The notes: generated by a model not told the origin, from the sequence alone. DNA of 64,000 bases from Desulfitobacterium dehalogenans ATCC 51507 (GCF_000243155.2 NC_018017.1:806001-870000), one strand, 5' to 3'; shown: positions 1 through 9,338, counted from the stretch's first letter. Numbers and translations are program-made.

Positions 1-737
1 TTGCCCAAGGATTATCCATGGGAGACGAAGTCCATGTTCGCTGCCAGGCAACCACCGCTTTAGTGATCAAGGAGCTTGTTCCTCTCATGGCTGAAGCCGG
101 TGTGGACGGCAAGGATATTGCCGATATGGTGCGTTTTATGGCCCGCAATAATACCTTCAGCTTAAACTTGGCTATGGCTGCTTCGAAATCTGTTTTGGAT
201 GCCGCTCATGGAGTGCCCAACAGCACCATCGTTACCGCTATGACCCGGAATGGTACGGATTTTGGAATTCGAGTGGGCGGGATGGGTAATCAATGGTTTA
301 TCACCGCTGCGCCTGCACTGGATGACTGCCTATACTATGCCGGTTTTAGTGTGGAGGATGCAGTAGCGGATATCGGAGACAGTGCCATTATCGAAACCGT
401 AGGTTTTGGCGGTATGACCTTTGCCTGCGCTCCCACCATTGCATCGTTTGTCGGCGGGGGAGTGAAAGATGCTATTGAGTTGAATAAACAAATGGCTTCG
501 ATCGCCCATGGCCGCAACAAGACTTTTGCTATTCCTAATATGGATTTTGCCGGTTCACCTACTGGAATTGATATCCGCAAAGTGGTTGAATCCCGAATCG
601 TACCCATTATCGATACGGGTGTTATTCATAAGGAAGCAGGTATTGGGCAGATCGGGGCAGGAGTAGCACGCGCCCCCATCAGTATCTTCGAGGAAGCCGT
701 GCTGGCTATGGCAAAAACCATGTCAACCAAACAATAA
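1..737 (+). CDS. DUF1116 (YlbE/YahG/AllG-like) protein, C-terminal part
   Basis: The reading frame is open from the left edge (codons begin at base 3), so this is the C-terminal half of a protein of about 420-470 residues, cut by the window. It reads MGDEVHVR followed by a long alanine/glycine-rich catalytic-looking region (RVGGMGNQWFITAAPALDD; TGVIHKEAGIGQIGAG) typical of DUF1116. In E. coli the DUF1116 protein YlbE, with FdrA and the DUF2877 protein YlbF, forms oxamate carbamoyltransferase, the step that makes carbamoyl phosphate from oxalurate in allantoin breakdown. An FdrA gene follows 12 bases downstream and DUF2877 lies at 3476-4447, so the full three-part set is present. The role is by homology; the substrate here is not proven. 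Confidence 0.85.
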   Translation, partial: AQGLSMGDEVHVRCQATTALVIKELVPLMAEAGVDGKDIADMVRFMARNNTFSLNLAMAASKSVLDAAHGVPNSTIVTAMTRNGTDFGIRVGGMGNQWFITAAPALDDCLYYAGFSVEDAVADIGDSAIIETVGFGGMTFACAPTIASFVGGGVKDAIELNKQMASIAHGRNKTFAIPNMDFAGSPTGIDIRKVVESRIVPIIDTGVIHKEAGIGQIGAGVARAPISIFEEAVLAMAKTMSTKQ

Positions 738-749
738 GGAGGGGCAACG

Positions 750-2327
750 ATGAGTGTCAAAAATAGTGTCAAGAAAAACAGCTACCAAGATTCAGTACGC
801 TTAATGCGGATTTCCGGCCAATTAAAAAAGATTGCCGGGGTTGTCAATGCGTCCGTCATGATGGCCACCGACGCCAATAAACGAGTTATGGAAATGGCTG
901 GACTGCTGGGGCCTGAGGCGGCTGCCGCCGGAGCGAATGACTTGGTCATCGCAGTAGATGGAGAAACGCCGGAAGTGGCTGAGGAAGCACTTCAGGCAGC
1001 AGAAAATGCCCTTACCGAATCCACCGGTTCAGGAAAGGCAGAAGCTCAAAAAGCCAAAAATTTAGAGTTGGCCCTGGAAGAAATGCCAGGGGCCAATATG
1101 GTTACCATCTCTGTACCAGGTGCTTTTGCCAAAATCGAAGTAGCCAAGGCTTTAGCCAAAGGGGTGAATGTCTTCCTCTTCAGCGACAATGTAACCATTG
1201 AGGAAGAAGTCGAACTGAAGACAATGGCTCTGGAGAAGGGTCTGCTCATGATGGGGCCGGATTGCGGTACGTCCATTATTAATGGTGCTTGCCTGGGATT
1301 CGCCAATGTCATCAACCGCGGCAACATCGGGATTGTCGGGGCTTCCGGTACAGGGGTTCAAGAGGTCACTGTTCAAATCGAACGTTGGGGCGGCGGTTGC
1401 TCCCAAGTCATTGGGGTTGGAGGCCGTGATCTGAAGGAAAAAGTCGGCGGACTCATGTTCCTGGAAGTCATGCGCCGCCTGGATGAAGACCCGGCTACAG
1501 AGGTCATTGTCCTTATCTCCAAACCCCCCGCACAGGCCGTTATGGCTAAGGTCCGTGAGACCATTGCTCAGATGAAAAAGCCTGTGGTGGTTAATCTTCT
1601 TGGCGGAGAAGCCTCGGATAATCCTACCGCCAATGAATATTTTGCCGGATCATTGGAAGAAGCGGCGGCAATGGCCGTTGCACTTGCCAATGGCACCAAT
1701 CCTTATGCCTGGCAAGAAGACATTCCCAAAATCGAGATGGATATCGTCATGAGGGCCGAGGATCTGGCTCATAACCTTAATCCGTCACAAAAATATGTTA
1801 GGGGCTTGTTTTCCGGAGGTACCTTGTGTTATGAGGCCATGCTTCTCATGGAAAAGATCATTGGCCCTGTCAATTCCAATGTCCCCTTAAAACCGGAACA
1901 AAAACTGAGAGATTCCCTGTTTAGCTCGGAAAATACCTGTATTGACCTGGGTGAAGATGAGTTCACGGTAGGGCGCCCACACCCCATGATTGATTTCCAA
2001 TTACGCAATGAGCGTATTCTAATCGAAGCCGCTGATCCGGAAACGGCAGTCATTTTACTGGATGTGGTCCTGGGTTATGGATCCAATCCTGATCCGGCTG
2101 CCGAATTAGTGCCTGTCATTAAAGAAGCTCAGGTACTTGCCCAGTCCAATGAGCGTAACATTCAATTCATCGGTTATGTGTGCGGCACGGATAAAGACCC
2201 TCAAGGAAAGGAAGAACAGATTAAAAAACTTCAGGAATGCGGGGTGGAAATTCTCCCGACCAATGCCCACGCAGCTTTGCTGGCTTCTTACACTGCAGCT
2301 AAGGTGGCAAGGGATTCAGCACATTAG
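750..2327 (+). CDS. fdrA: FdrA family acyl-CoA synthetase-like protein
   Basis: A 525-residue protein of the FdrA family, related to the succinyl-CoA ligase fold. GLLMMGPDCGTSIING and GNIGIVGASGTGVQEV (about residues 165-205) form the nucleotide/CoA-binding-like core, and a second ligase-like domain runs through KYVRGLFSGGTLCYEAM to the end. In E. coli, FdrA (AllF) is one subunit of oxamate carbamoyltransferase together with DUF1116 and DUF2877 proteins. A strong AAGGAGG ribosome binding site precedes the ATG, and the 12-base gap to the DUF1116 gene makes an operon very likely. The glycosyltransferase that follows starts 12 bases downstream, probably in the same transcript. Confidence 0.87.
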   Translation: MSVKNSVKKNSYQDSVRLMRISGQLKKIAGVVNASVMMATDANKRVMEMAGLLGPEAAAAGANDLVIAVDGETPEVAEEALQAAENALTESTGSGKAEAQKAKNLELALEEMPGANMVTISVPGAFAKIEVAKALAKGVNVFLFSDNVTIEEEVELKTMALEKGLLMMGPDCGTSIINGACLGFANVINRGNIGIVGASGTGVQEVTVQIERWGGGCSQVIGVGGRDLKEKVGGLMFLEVMRRLDEDPATEVIVLISKPPAQAVMAKVRETIAQMKKPVVVNLLGGEASDNPTANEYFAGSLEEAAAMAVALANGTNPYAWQEDIPKIEMDIVMRAEDLAHNLNPSQKYVRGLFSGGTLCYEAMLLMEKIIGPVNSNVPLKPEQKLRDSLFSSENTCIDLGEDEFTVGRPHPMIDFQLRNERILIEAADPETAVILLDVVLGYGSNPDPAAELVPVIKEAQVLAQSNERNIQFIGYVCGTDKDPQGKEEQIKKLQECGVEILPTNAHAALLASYTAAKVARDSAH

Positions 2328-2339
2328 GAGGCTAGCCCA

Positions 2340-3512
2340 ATGTTAAAAATTGCAATTCTCACGTACTCAACCAAACCACGAGGTGGTGTCGTTCACTCTC
2401 TTTGTCTAGCTGAGAATCTTGCAAAACGAGGGCATGAAGTGCGAATCATCGCTCTGGATAAAAAAGAAGGGGGCGGATTTTTCCGCACCCCTCAGGTTCC
2501 TCATGAAATTATTCGATTTGGCGCCTTGCCCGAGCACTTCGATGACAAGATTGAAGCGTATATTCAGACCTATACAGATTACTTTGTGGGCGGAAAGGCA
2601 GAGGGATTTGACATCTATCATGCCCAGGATTGCATCTCCGCTAATGCGCTGGCCAATTACCGGCTAAGTGGAGCGGATTTTCCCTTGGTCCGTACCGTTC
2701 ATCATCTGGACGATTTCACATCTCCGGTCTTAATTGACTGTCAGAATAAGTCCGTTCTTCGTCCTGATGCTCATATCGCCGTCAGTGAATTTTGGCAGAA
2801 ACGGTTGGCTGCGGAGTATGGGGTAAAGGCTGGAATCATCCACAATGGTTTAGATACAAAACGCTTTAGCCCAGTAAAAAAGGGAGAGAAGCATAAGGTA
2901 AAGTTCGGCTTGGAAAATAAATTGGTCTTTTTAACCATTGGGGGAATTGAACCCCGTAAAAACACCAAGAAGCTACTTTCGGCCTTCGCCCATGTGCGGA
3001 AATATTTTGCAGAATCAGGAAAACAGGCAGTCTTGGTCATCGGCGGTGGACAAACATTGTTCGATTATCAGGCCTATCGTCAGGAATTCTTTCAAATGGT
3101 AGAGGGCTATAACCTGAAGATGGGGGAAGATGTCATTAATCTTGGCGTACTAAAAGAAGAGGAAGTCCCACTGATTTATCAGGCTGCGGATTGCTTTGCT
3201 TTCCCTTCTGTTCAAGAAGGCTGGGGGCTGGTCGCTCTGGAAGCTCTTCTATCGGGGACTCCAACTGTCGTGTCGGATATACCCGTTTTCCATGAATTCC
3301 TGACCCCCGGTGAAGATGCCTTATTCGTCAACCCGGACAATGCAGAACAGTTTGCAGCAGCAATGATCGAGACGATCATGGATACCAACTTGCGACGCCG
3401 ACTGATTAGCGGCGGGCTTATGACCGCATCCAACTTTAGTTGGGAGGATACAGCCCGCAAACATGAACAATTTTACTATGAGATCCTGGAAGGCGCCCAA
3501 ACCAATAAATGA
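2340..3512 (+). CDS. GT4-family glycosyltransferase (MSMEG_0565-like)
   Basis: A 390-residue GT-B fold glycosyltransferase. The N-terminal acceptor domain starts MLKIAILTYSTKPRGGVVHS, with HAQDCISANAL in the middle. The C-terminal donor domain has the GT4 signature FAFPSVQEGWGLVALEALLSGTPTVVSD (about residues 284-311) with the paired glutamates that bind the nucleotide sugar. It resembles the family annotated as MSMEG_0565 glycosyltransferase, which sits in amidohydrolase/nitrilase-type clusters in other bacteria. Its place directly behind fdrA is unusual and suggests that something made or used by this operon is glycosylated, but no acceptor can be named. Its last 37 bases overlap the convergent DUF2877 gene. 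Confidence 0.8.
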   Translation: MLKIAILTYSTKPRGGVVHSLCLAENLAKRGHEVRIIALDKKEGGGFFRTPQVPHEIIRFGALPEHFDDKIEAYIQTYTDYFVGGKAEGFDIYHAQDCISANALANYRLSGADFPLVRTVHHLDDFTSPVLIDCQNKSVLRPDAHIAVSEFWQKRLAAEYGVKAGIIHNGLDTKRFSPVKKGEKHKVKFGLENKLVFLTIGGIEPRKNTKKLLSAFAHVRKYFAESGKQAVLVIGGGQTLFDYQAYRQEFFQMVEGYNLKMGEDVINLGVLKEEEVPLIYQAADCFAFPSVQEGWGLVALEALLSGTPTVVSDIPVFHEFLTPGEDALFVNPDNAEQFAAAMIETIMDTNLRRRLISGGLMTASNFSWEDTARKHEQFYYEILEGAQTNK

Positions 3513-4447
3513 GCCCCCAAAAGAATCCCTAAAAGTTGATCAAAGCCCGAACTGGCTCCTACAGAACATAATTCTTGGGCTGTCCGGGCAGGAGTGATTT
3601 TGGGGAGCCCATAGTACAAAGCACACACCATATTCTCCATAAGCTCACTGCCGGTGCCTTGAGATGCTAAGAAGAGCATTTGAGAGCTGATCTCATTGGT
3701 TAGACTTGGAGAATGCTCCACAATAATATCACTCAGAACCTTATGAGCAAAGAGTAAGGCGGCGGCAGAGGTTACAGAAAATGCTCTTTTGGCCGCTGTC
3801 AAGCTTAACAGAAGGCCGGCTAAGAAATCATCCCCTGAGGGCGTAAGTCCAGGGCCCAGTCCTATCAGTGAACAAGCCCCCTCTTCAATCATGGCTCTGT
3901 CAGAAGAATAAATCCCCTTCACGAGGCGACTAATGGATTGGCCCGCAAGAAGAACAACAGGATCTGCAGGGTGGGGAAGGGAAAAGCTCCCCTGTACTAA
4001 GGTAGTTAAGTGAGGGAAGAGTTTAGCCAGACCTGGGGATCTGGGGGAAAGGCGGAGCCAGCTTTCCACTTCCGATAGATTGTTCTTGATCAAGGCACTG
4101 GGAAGTAGGGAATTATTCTGAGATAAGGGGGGGTGCCAAAAAGCTGCCTTTTCCAGGGAGATAGAGAGGCGACCCAGAAGGAGTAATTCTTTGTTCTTCT
4201 CAAAACAAACCCAAGTTCCAGGTTCGATTCCATAAAGGGTAAAGTCCAATGAAATCGGCAGATTGGTGACGACATTTGCTGGACCATTACTGACGTCACT
4301 ACGAGAGATGCTCCATAAACCATCTGTCCAGAAAATATTAATCACCCGATGAAAGACAGAGTGTACCCTACCCTTATCCCTGGACCCACGCAAATAATCC
4401 AGCACGAATGGCCCTATGCTCAATGCCGACAGGAGATCAGAATTCAT
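3476..4447 (-). CDS. DUF2877 (YlbF/AllH-like) protein
   Basis: A 323-residue protein with the DUF2877 hallmark GLGPGLTPSGDDFLAGLLL in its C-terminal half. E. coli YlbF (AllH), the same family, is the third component needed for oxamate carbamoyltransferase with FdrA and DUF1116, so this gene completes the set although it lies on the opposite strand. I chose the ATG at 4447, which has AAGAAGGTG upstream; a GTG nine bases earlier (4456) is possible. It overlaps the 3' end of the glycosyltransferase tail to tail and diverges from the MBL-fold gene at 4529, so it has its own promoter and can be controlled separately from fdrA. Confidence 0.8.
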   Translation of the reverse strand: MNSDLLSALSIGPFVLDYLRGSRDKGRVHSVFHRVINIFWTDGLWSISRSDVSNGPANVVTNLPISLDFTLYGIEPGTWVCFEKNKELLLLGRLSISLEKAAFWHPPLSQNNSLLPSALIKNNLSEVESWLRLSPRSPGLAKLFPHLTTLVQGSFSLPHPADPVVLLAGQSISRLVKGIYSSDRAMIEEGACSLIGLGPGLTPSGDDFLAGLLLSLTAAKRAFSVTSAAALLFAHKVLSDIIVEHSPSLTNEISSQMLFLASQGTGSELMENMVCALYYGLPKITPARTAQELCSVGASSGFDQLLGILLGAHLLVWAPSRIS

Positions 4448-4528
4448 AGATGACACCTTCTTGAATAGTGTAACGTTTTTATTATGGTAACAATTTATTC
4501 AAGGGATGTAAATGGGAGAGGTGATCAC

Positions 4529-5197
4529 ATGGTGAGTAGCTCAGCTTTAATGGTAATTCCTTTGAATTGTGGACAATTGCAGTTTAACCGCAGTGTATTT
4601 ACGGGAAGCCCTAAAGACTCTATCTTGGAACTGCCGGTTTTTGCCTTTCTGATTCTTCATCCTCAAGGCATGATCCTTTTTGATACTGGGCTTCCGCCCC
4701 GGCTTTGGTCTGGTTCCACAATCATGGAGCTTATCCCCGGGCTTAGGGCAAAGCAAGGGAACAGTGAGGGCCTGGTTCGAGAAATTGAGAAGCAGGGTTA
4801 TTCACATAAGGATATCTCCATCATTGCGAATTCCCATAATCACCCCGATCACGCCGGGGGGAATACCCTAATCCCTGAGGCACACTGTATCTGGCAAGGA
4901 CATAGGGGAGATTATGATCTTTTTCGTGATGGTTCGATTCTTTTGCTGCCAACCCCAGGCCATTCCACTGATCACCGTTCCATGCTGGTCCGGGGAAATA
5001 ACAAGCAGGTACTTCTGACTGGGGATGCCTGTTTTCGGCCAAATAATCTTATTGATTTAAATCCGCCCTTGATTCTGGAGGATCGCCAAGAGGCCTTACA
5101 GTCTCTGGAACGTTTAAGAGATATAAGCGAAGAAAGGGAGACGGTGATCTTGACCAGCCATGATCCTTTAGTCAGAGGAGAAGCGGTTATTCTTTAA
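4529..5197 (+). CDS. MBL-fold metallohydrolase (N-acyl homoserine lactonase-like)
   Basis: A 222-residue metallo-beta-lactamase fold protein. The metal-binding motif is NSHNHPDHAGG (H-x-H-x-D-H), followed by PTPGHSTDHRS and LLTGDACF, which supply the further histidine and bridging aspartate, and a late histidine in LTSHDPL. The early PLNCGQLQFNRSVF and LFDTGLPP segments resemble the AttM/AiiA-like lactonase subgroup, but many members have other substrates, so lactonase activity is only a guess. The start at 4529 is preferred because GGGAGAGGTG lies just upstream; an in-frame ATG at 4484 would give 15 more residues. The lipoprotein gene begins 31 bases downstream, so these genes may be cotranscribed. 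Confidence 0.75.
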   Translation: MVSSSALMVIPLNCGQLQFNRSVFTGSPKDSILELPVFAFLILHPQGMILFDTGLPPRLWSGSTIMELIPGLRAKQGNSEGLVREIEKQGYSHKDISIIANSHNHPDHAGGNTLIPEAHCIWQGHRGDYDLFRDGSILLLPTPGHSTDHRSMLVRGNNKQVLLTGDACFRPNNLIDLNPPLILEDRQEALQSLERLRDISEERETVILTSHDPLVRGEAVIL

Positions 5198-5228
5198 TAG
5201 TTTACAAATGGAGAAAGAGGGGAAGAGA

Positions 5229-6299
5229 ATGAAAAAGGTGATCTCAGCTGTTCTCATGGTCACATTGCTGCTCAGTGGCTGTGCCACTAAAGATCAAAGA
5301 GATCAAGTCAATGGAACGAAGTCAGAACAGGGAACCATCTATTATGTACAGACTTCGCCGGCTAACATGCTGCAGCAATTAAGCACAGGAGAGATAGACG
5401 CCTTCGTCGCCTGGGAGCCCAATAATGCTCAAGCTGTCACGGAAGGAACAGGACGTTATCTTATGCAATCAGGTGAAGTCGCTGCAGAGCATCCTTGTTG
5501 TATCTTAGCACTGGCAGGAACTGAAGGAGACGAGGATTTGGCATTGGCCTTAGCTTGGGCCAATGTAAAAGCCGTCAACTTCATCAATGATGGCAACAAC
5601 CATGAAAAAATGCTTCAATATGCTATGGATTTTACAGGGAGAGACAAAGAATCCGTAGTGGAAGCATTGACCTATACGAAATATGTGAGCTTTCCGGATC
5701 GGGAACGGTTAGCAGATTTCCTGGGAGCCATGCGCCAAAACGGAACCTTGGTCAAGGAACCTGCTGCCTTGGGATATGCAAACGATGAAGCCTTCTTCCA
5801 GGCTTTTATGAATAAGGACTACGTGGAGCGGGTCAACGCTGAATTAGAGATGAATCCCTCATGGGTACCGCCGTCAGTCAGCGGAAAACAAATTACTTTA
5901 GGTTATATCAATCAGGATCTTCACCATCTTCCGATGTTCATTGCTTCTCAAGAAGGCTATTATGAGGCAGTAGGTCTGGTCCCCGGACAGAATCTCCAGC
6001 TTAAGGGGTACGCTAACGGTGTTGCTGTCATGGAAGCCTTCAAGGTGAAGGAATTAAATGCCTCTTATCTCGGCGTGGCTCCAGCCGTTCTTAAACAGCT
6101 CAATGACGGAATTGCCCTTCGGGGGATTGCGGGTGCTAATGATGAAGGCTCTGCTATCGTCGTGGCTAAGGGCTCAGATATCCAATCCATTAGTGATCTA
6201 AAGGGTAAAACGGTAGCTATTCCAGGGCTTGGGACGGTTCAGAGCTATATACTGGATTTGGTCGCCCGGAATAACACTATGAAACTCCAAGCTAAGTAA
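5229..6299 (+). CDS. ABC transporter substrate-binding lipoprotein, domains in swapped order
   Basis: A 356-residue lipoprotein (MKKVISAVLMVTLLLSGC; lipobox Cys18) of the nitrate/sulfonate/taurine NMT1/SsuA-like class, followed by its permease and ATPase. The order of its halves is odd. Residues 30-215 read like the C-terminal half of such a protein (LSTGEIDAFVAWEPNNAQ, normally near residue 200). Residues 222-356 read like the N-terminal half (KQITLGYINQDLHHLPMFIA ... SDLKGKTVAIPGLGTVQS), normally right after the signal peptide. The protein then stops just where the N-terminal half would pass into the other. This fits a circular permutation with the signal peptide kept. RBS GAGGGGAAG precedes the ATG at 5229; an ATG at 5208 is in frame. 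Confidence 0.8.
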   Translation: MKKVISAVLMVTLLLSGCATKDQRDQVNGTKSEQGTIYYVQTSPANMLQQLSTGEIDAFVAWEPNNAQAVTEGTGRYLMQSGEVAAEHPCCILALAGTEGDEDLALALAWANVKAVNFINDGNNHEKMLQYAMDFTGRDKESVVEALTYTKYVSFPDRERLADFLGAMRQNGTLVKEPAALGYANDEAFFQAFMNKDYVERVNAELEMNPSWVPPSVSGKQITLGYINQDLHHLPMFIASQEGYYEAVGLVPGQNLQLKGYANGVAVMEAFKVKELNASYLGVAPAVLKQLNDGIALRGIAGANDEGSAIVVAKGSDIQSISDLKGKTVAIPGLGTVQSYILDLVARNNTMKLQAK

Positions 6300-6379
6300 A
6301 AAACAAGTCAGGCAGCCTTCAACGTCTTAGGAAGGAACAGACCTTGTTGACAATGGAGAAACCTAAAGGAGAGGACAGA

Positions 6380-7186
6380 ATGAGTCGGCTTACCACGGAT
6401 CAGAACATAAAGAGGATGCAATTACCCCCTTGGGAAGGAATAGCCGCAGGGCTCTTTGCTCTGTCTATCTGGCAAATTTCAGCTAACTTAGAGTTCGTCG
6501 CCTCACCCTATATCCTGAGTCAGAAGTTTGCGGGCTTAGTCCTAGAGGGGGATCCTCTTTATAATTTGACCCTGCTCCAAATGCTGGGAACCAGTTTAAC
6601 TACACTTCTGGCGGGAGCAGGTTCAGCCTTTATCGTTGCTATTCCTTTAGGAATTTTGATGGGATATTTTCGTGGCCTGAGCCGTTTTCTCAATGTGTAT
6701 ATCAGTTTATGCCGTCCTATTCCTCCTATGGCTTGGATTCCGGTAGGATATATCTTATTTGCCGGGATGCCTCAACCTACCCTCTGGGTACAGATCATGG
6801 TTGTTTTCGTAGGAGCTTTTTTCCCCAGCTTTACTGCCACAGCCCACGCGGTCCAAAGCGTGGATCCCATCCTTATCGAGGCTGCCCAGACCTTAGGGGC
6901 CAGACATGAGAGACAGATTCTATGCAAAGTCCTCCTGCCTTCTGTGGTCCCAGCAGTCATTTCTGGTATTCGAAGCGGGCTGGGGGTAGGCTGGATGTGT
7001 ATTATCGGGGCGGAATTTGTCGGCGGGCGTATGGGGATTGGTGCTTATATCTGGTCGCTCTACACTATCGGGGGAAGGATGAGTGAGATTATGATCGCCA
7101 TTCTTTGTGTGGGGATCGTTGGCTTTATGATGAATGAAGGAATAAGCTTGATTGGGCGGAGGATAGCACGTTGGTACTCATGGTAG
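6380..7186 (+). CDS. ABC transporter permease (SsuC/TauC-like)
   Basis: A 268-residue inner-membrane permease of the BPD_transp_1 type with about six hydrophobic segments. The cytoplasmic EAA loop that contacts the ATPase is seen as EAAQTLGARHERQILCKVLLP. It pairs with the binding protein upstream and the ATPase that overlaps its 3' end, forming a nitrate/sulfonate/taurine-class importer. AAAGGAGAGG at 6365-6374 places the start at the ATG at 6380; an earlier TTG at 6344 has no such site. Ligand unknown; sulfonates or thiamine precursors are imported by relatives. Confidence 0.85.
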   Translation: MSRLTTDQNIKRMQLPPWEGIAAGLFALSIWQISANLEFVASPYILSQKFAGLVLEGDPLYNLTLLQMLGTSLTTLLAGAGSAFIVAIPLGILMGYFRGLSRFLNVYISLCRPIPPMAWIPVGYILFAGMPQPTLWVQIMVVFVGAFFPSFTATAHAVQSVDPILIEAAQTLGARHERQILCKVLLPSVVPAVISGIRSGLGVGWMCIIGAEFVGGRMGIGAYIWSLYTIGGRMSEIMIAILCVGIVGFMMNEGISLIGRRIARWYSW

Positions 7187-7896
7187 AGAATGTATATAAA
7201 GAAATAGATGGGAAAAGCGTCCTGGAAGGGATCTCCTTTAATCTTCAGGAAGGGGACTTTACCTGCCTGACCGGACCCAGTGGCTGCGGCAAAACTACAC
7301 TCCTGCGGCTTGCAGCGGGTCTTACTCAACCTTCAGGAGGGCGGATATGCTTAAACGGAAGCCGGACAGGAACCAAGCCGGATAGTGGTTATGTCTTTCA
7401 GGAAGGGGCGCTCTTCCCTTGGCTCACAGCAGCACAAAATGTGGCATTCGGACTGAATCTTAGGGGAGTGCCCCCTGAGGAAACAAAGCAGCGTGTTCAT
7501 GATGCTCTGGAAATGGTGGAACTCAAGGGATTCGAAAATTATTATCCCAAAGAACTTTCAGGGGGAATGCGAATGCGGGCTGCGTTGGCCAGGGTCTTGG
7601 TTTACCAACCTAAGCTTATTCTCATGGACGAGCCTTTTGCAGCCTTGGATTCCCGAACCCGGAATAAACTTCAAAGTGATATGGTTGACCTATGGCAACG
7701 TTTAAGACCCACGATTTTGATGGTAACCCACAATATTGATGAGGCAGTATACCTTGGTAATAAGATTATCGTTCTTTCCGGACAACCGGGGAGAGTTGTG
7801 GAAGAAATAGAGGTGACCATGGAACGACCCCGGGACCGTACAGAAAGATCCTTTGGTCTGATTCGCAAGCATGTTTTATCGCTGTTGGGCGAGTAA
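7171..7896 (+). CDS. ABC transporter ATP-binding protein (SsuB/TauB-like)
   Basis: A 241-residue ATPase with Walker A GPSGCGKTT, Q-loop VFQEGALFPW, signature LSGGMRMRAALARVL, Walker B LILMDEPFAALD and switch histidine in VTHNIDEA. It energises the importer made with the preceding permease. The first in-frame start is TTG at 7171 with GGCGGAGGA about seven bases upstream, overlapping the permease gene by 16 bases; an ATG at 7180 is the alternative. The overlap points to translational coupling. Confidence 0.88.
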   Translation: MVLMVENVYKEIDGKSVLEGISFNLQEGDFTCLTGPSGCGKTTLLRLAAGLTQPSGGRICLNGSRTGTKPDSGYVFQEGALFPWLTAAQNVAFGLNLRGVPPEETKQRVHDALEMVELKGFENYYPKELSGGMRMRAALARVLVYQPKLILMDEPFAALDSRTRNKLQSDMVDLWQRLRPTILMVTHNIDEAVYLGNKIIVLSGQPGRVVEEIEVTMERPRDRTERSFGLIRKHVLSLLGE

Positions 7897-7964
7897 CTCT
7901 ATTTGAACAAAATGTCCAGAAAGAATTGAGAGTGCTAAACCCCGAACAGGTGGAGGAGTTATGG

Positions 7965-9338
7965 ATGGAAAAGGATATAGCCCGGGTTAAGCCCCTTGAG
8001 CTTATTCATAAATTAATGGATGAAGGTACCTTTGTTGAGTTGCAAGAGCGTATGCCGGAAACCAATGTCCTAACCGGGCTTGGGAAGGTGAATGGCCGGC
8101 GGGTATACGCCTTTGCCCAAAACTTTGAGACCAGAGGAGGCTCTATTGATTCAGCTCATGCCAATAAAATCATCGCTGTCATGGATATGGCGTTAAATGA
8201 TGGTGTTCCCATAGTTGGTTTTTATCATTCGGTTGGAGCCAGAATCCAAGATGGTATTCTAGCGCTGGATGCCGTTGGAAAGTTATTTAATCACCATGTG
8301 AAATTATCAGGAAAGATACCTCAGATTTCGGTTATTATGGGTTCTTGTGCCGGCGGCGCAGCTTATTGTCCGGCATTAACAGACTTTATATTTATGATTG
8401 AAGAAAAATCCAAACTTTTTGTCACAGGTCCTAAAGTTGTACAGGCAATTACCGGCGAGAGATCAACTGCGGAAGAATTAGGGGGAACAAAGATACATGG
8501 AAAAGTGAGCGGGGTTAACCATTTTGAATCCTCAGATGAGGAGTCTGCCATTAAAGATGTTCGCAGGCTGCTTTCTTACTTGCCACAGAATCACCGTGAA
8601 AAATCTCCACGGATGGTATCGGGCATTTCACCTAAATATTCAGATCCAAAAAACATTGTGCCGGTGGAATCGAATAAGCCTTATGACATGCTTAAGCTCA
8701 TCGAGAAAATCGTGGATAATGAATCATTTATAGAGATTCAGAAGCAGTATGCAAAGAATACGATTATTGGCTTCGGGAGATTCAATGGTATTGCTTGTGG
8801 ATTGATTGCCAATCAACCGAAACATCTTGCTGGAGCACTGGATGTCGATGCCTCCGAAAAAATTGCCTGCTTTATTCGGCTTTGTTCCAATTTTAATCTT
8901 CCTGTTATACTCCTTGAAGATACAGTTGGTTTTATGCCGGGAGTCCGGCAAGAATCCAGTGGGCTGCTCAGATATGGAGCAGATATCGTCAAGGCTTTTG
9001 CAGAAGCTTCGGCACCCAAAATCACGGTGATTATCAGAAAGGCATTTGGGGGAGCATATATCGCTCTTAATTCAAAAGCTATCGGAGCAACACGTGTCTA
9101 TGCCTGGACAACCGCAGAGATCGGCGTGATGGGAATTGGAGCTGCGGTGAATCTGTTGAAGAAGGATTCGGCTTCATCGGAGTCTCTGGAGAGGAGCCTG
9201 AGCCGCGGAATGGAAGCGAATCTGGAACTAGCCCTTTCTCATGGAGTGATCGATGAGGTAATAGAGCCCTATGAGACCCGGCAGAAGCTGATTGAAGCGA
9301 TCGAAGAGCTTAGGAAAAGAGAACAGCTTGCGGTTTAA
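7965..9338 (+). CDS. acyl-CoA carboxyltransferase (PccB/MmdA-like)
   Basis: A 457-residue carboxyltransferase of the propionyl-CoA carboxylase beta / methylmalonyl-CoA decarboxylase alpha family, two crotonase-like halves. The first half has GSCAGGAAYCPALTDF (oxyanion-type loop), the second PVILLEDTVGFMPGVRQE and RKAFGGAYIALNSK, which bind biotin and acyl-CoA in the family. No biotin carboxylase, biotin carrier or decarboxylase membrane subunit lies nearby, so partners must be encoded elsewhere. It is shorter than the usual 510-520 residues. GGAGGA at 7953 favours the ATG at 7965; a TTG at 7926 is also in frame. It follows the transporter by 68 bases. Confidence 0.83.
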   Translation: MEKDIARVKPLELIHKLMDEGTFVELQERMPETNVLTGLGKVNGRRVYAFAQNFETRGGSIDSAHANKIIAVMDMALNDGVPIVGFYHSVGARIQDGILALDAVGKLFNHHVKLSGKIPQISVIMGSCAGGAAYCPALTDFIFMIEEKSKLFVTGPKVVQAITGERSTAEELGGTKIHGKVSGVNHFESSDEESAIKDVRRLLSYLPQNHREKSPRMVSGISPKYSDPKNIVPVESNKPYDMLKLIEKIVDNESFIEIQKQYAKNTIIGFGRFNGIACGLIANQPKHLAGALDVDASEKIACFIRLCSNFNLPVILLEDTVGFMPGVRQESSGLLRYGADIVKAFAEASAPKITVIIRKAFGGAYIALNSKAIGATRVYAWTTAEIGVMGIGAAVNLLKKDSASSESLERSLSRGMEANLELALSHGVIDEVIEPYETRQKLIEAIEELRKREQLAV

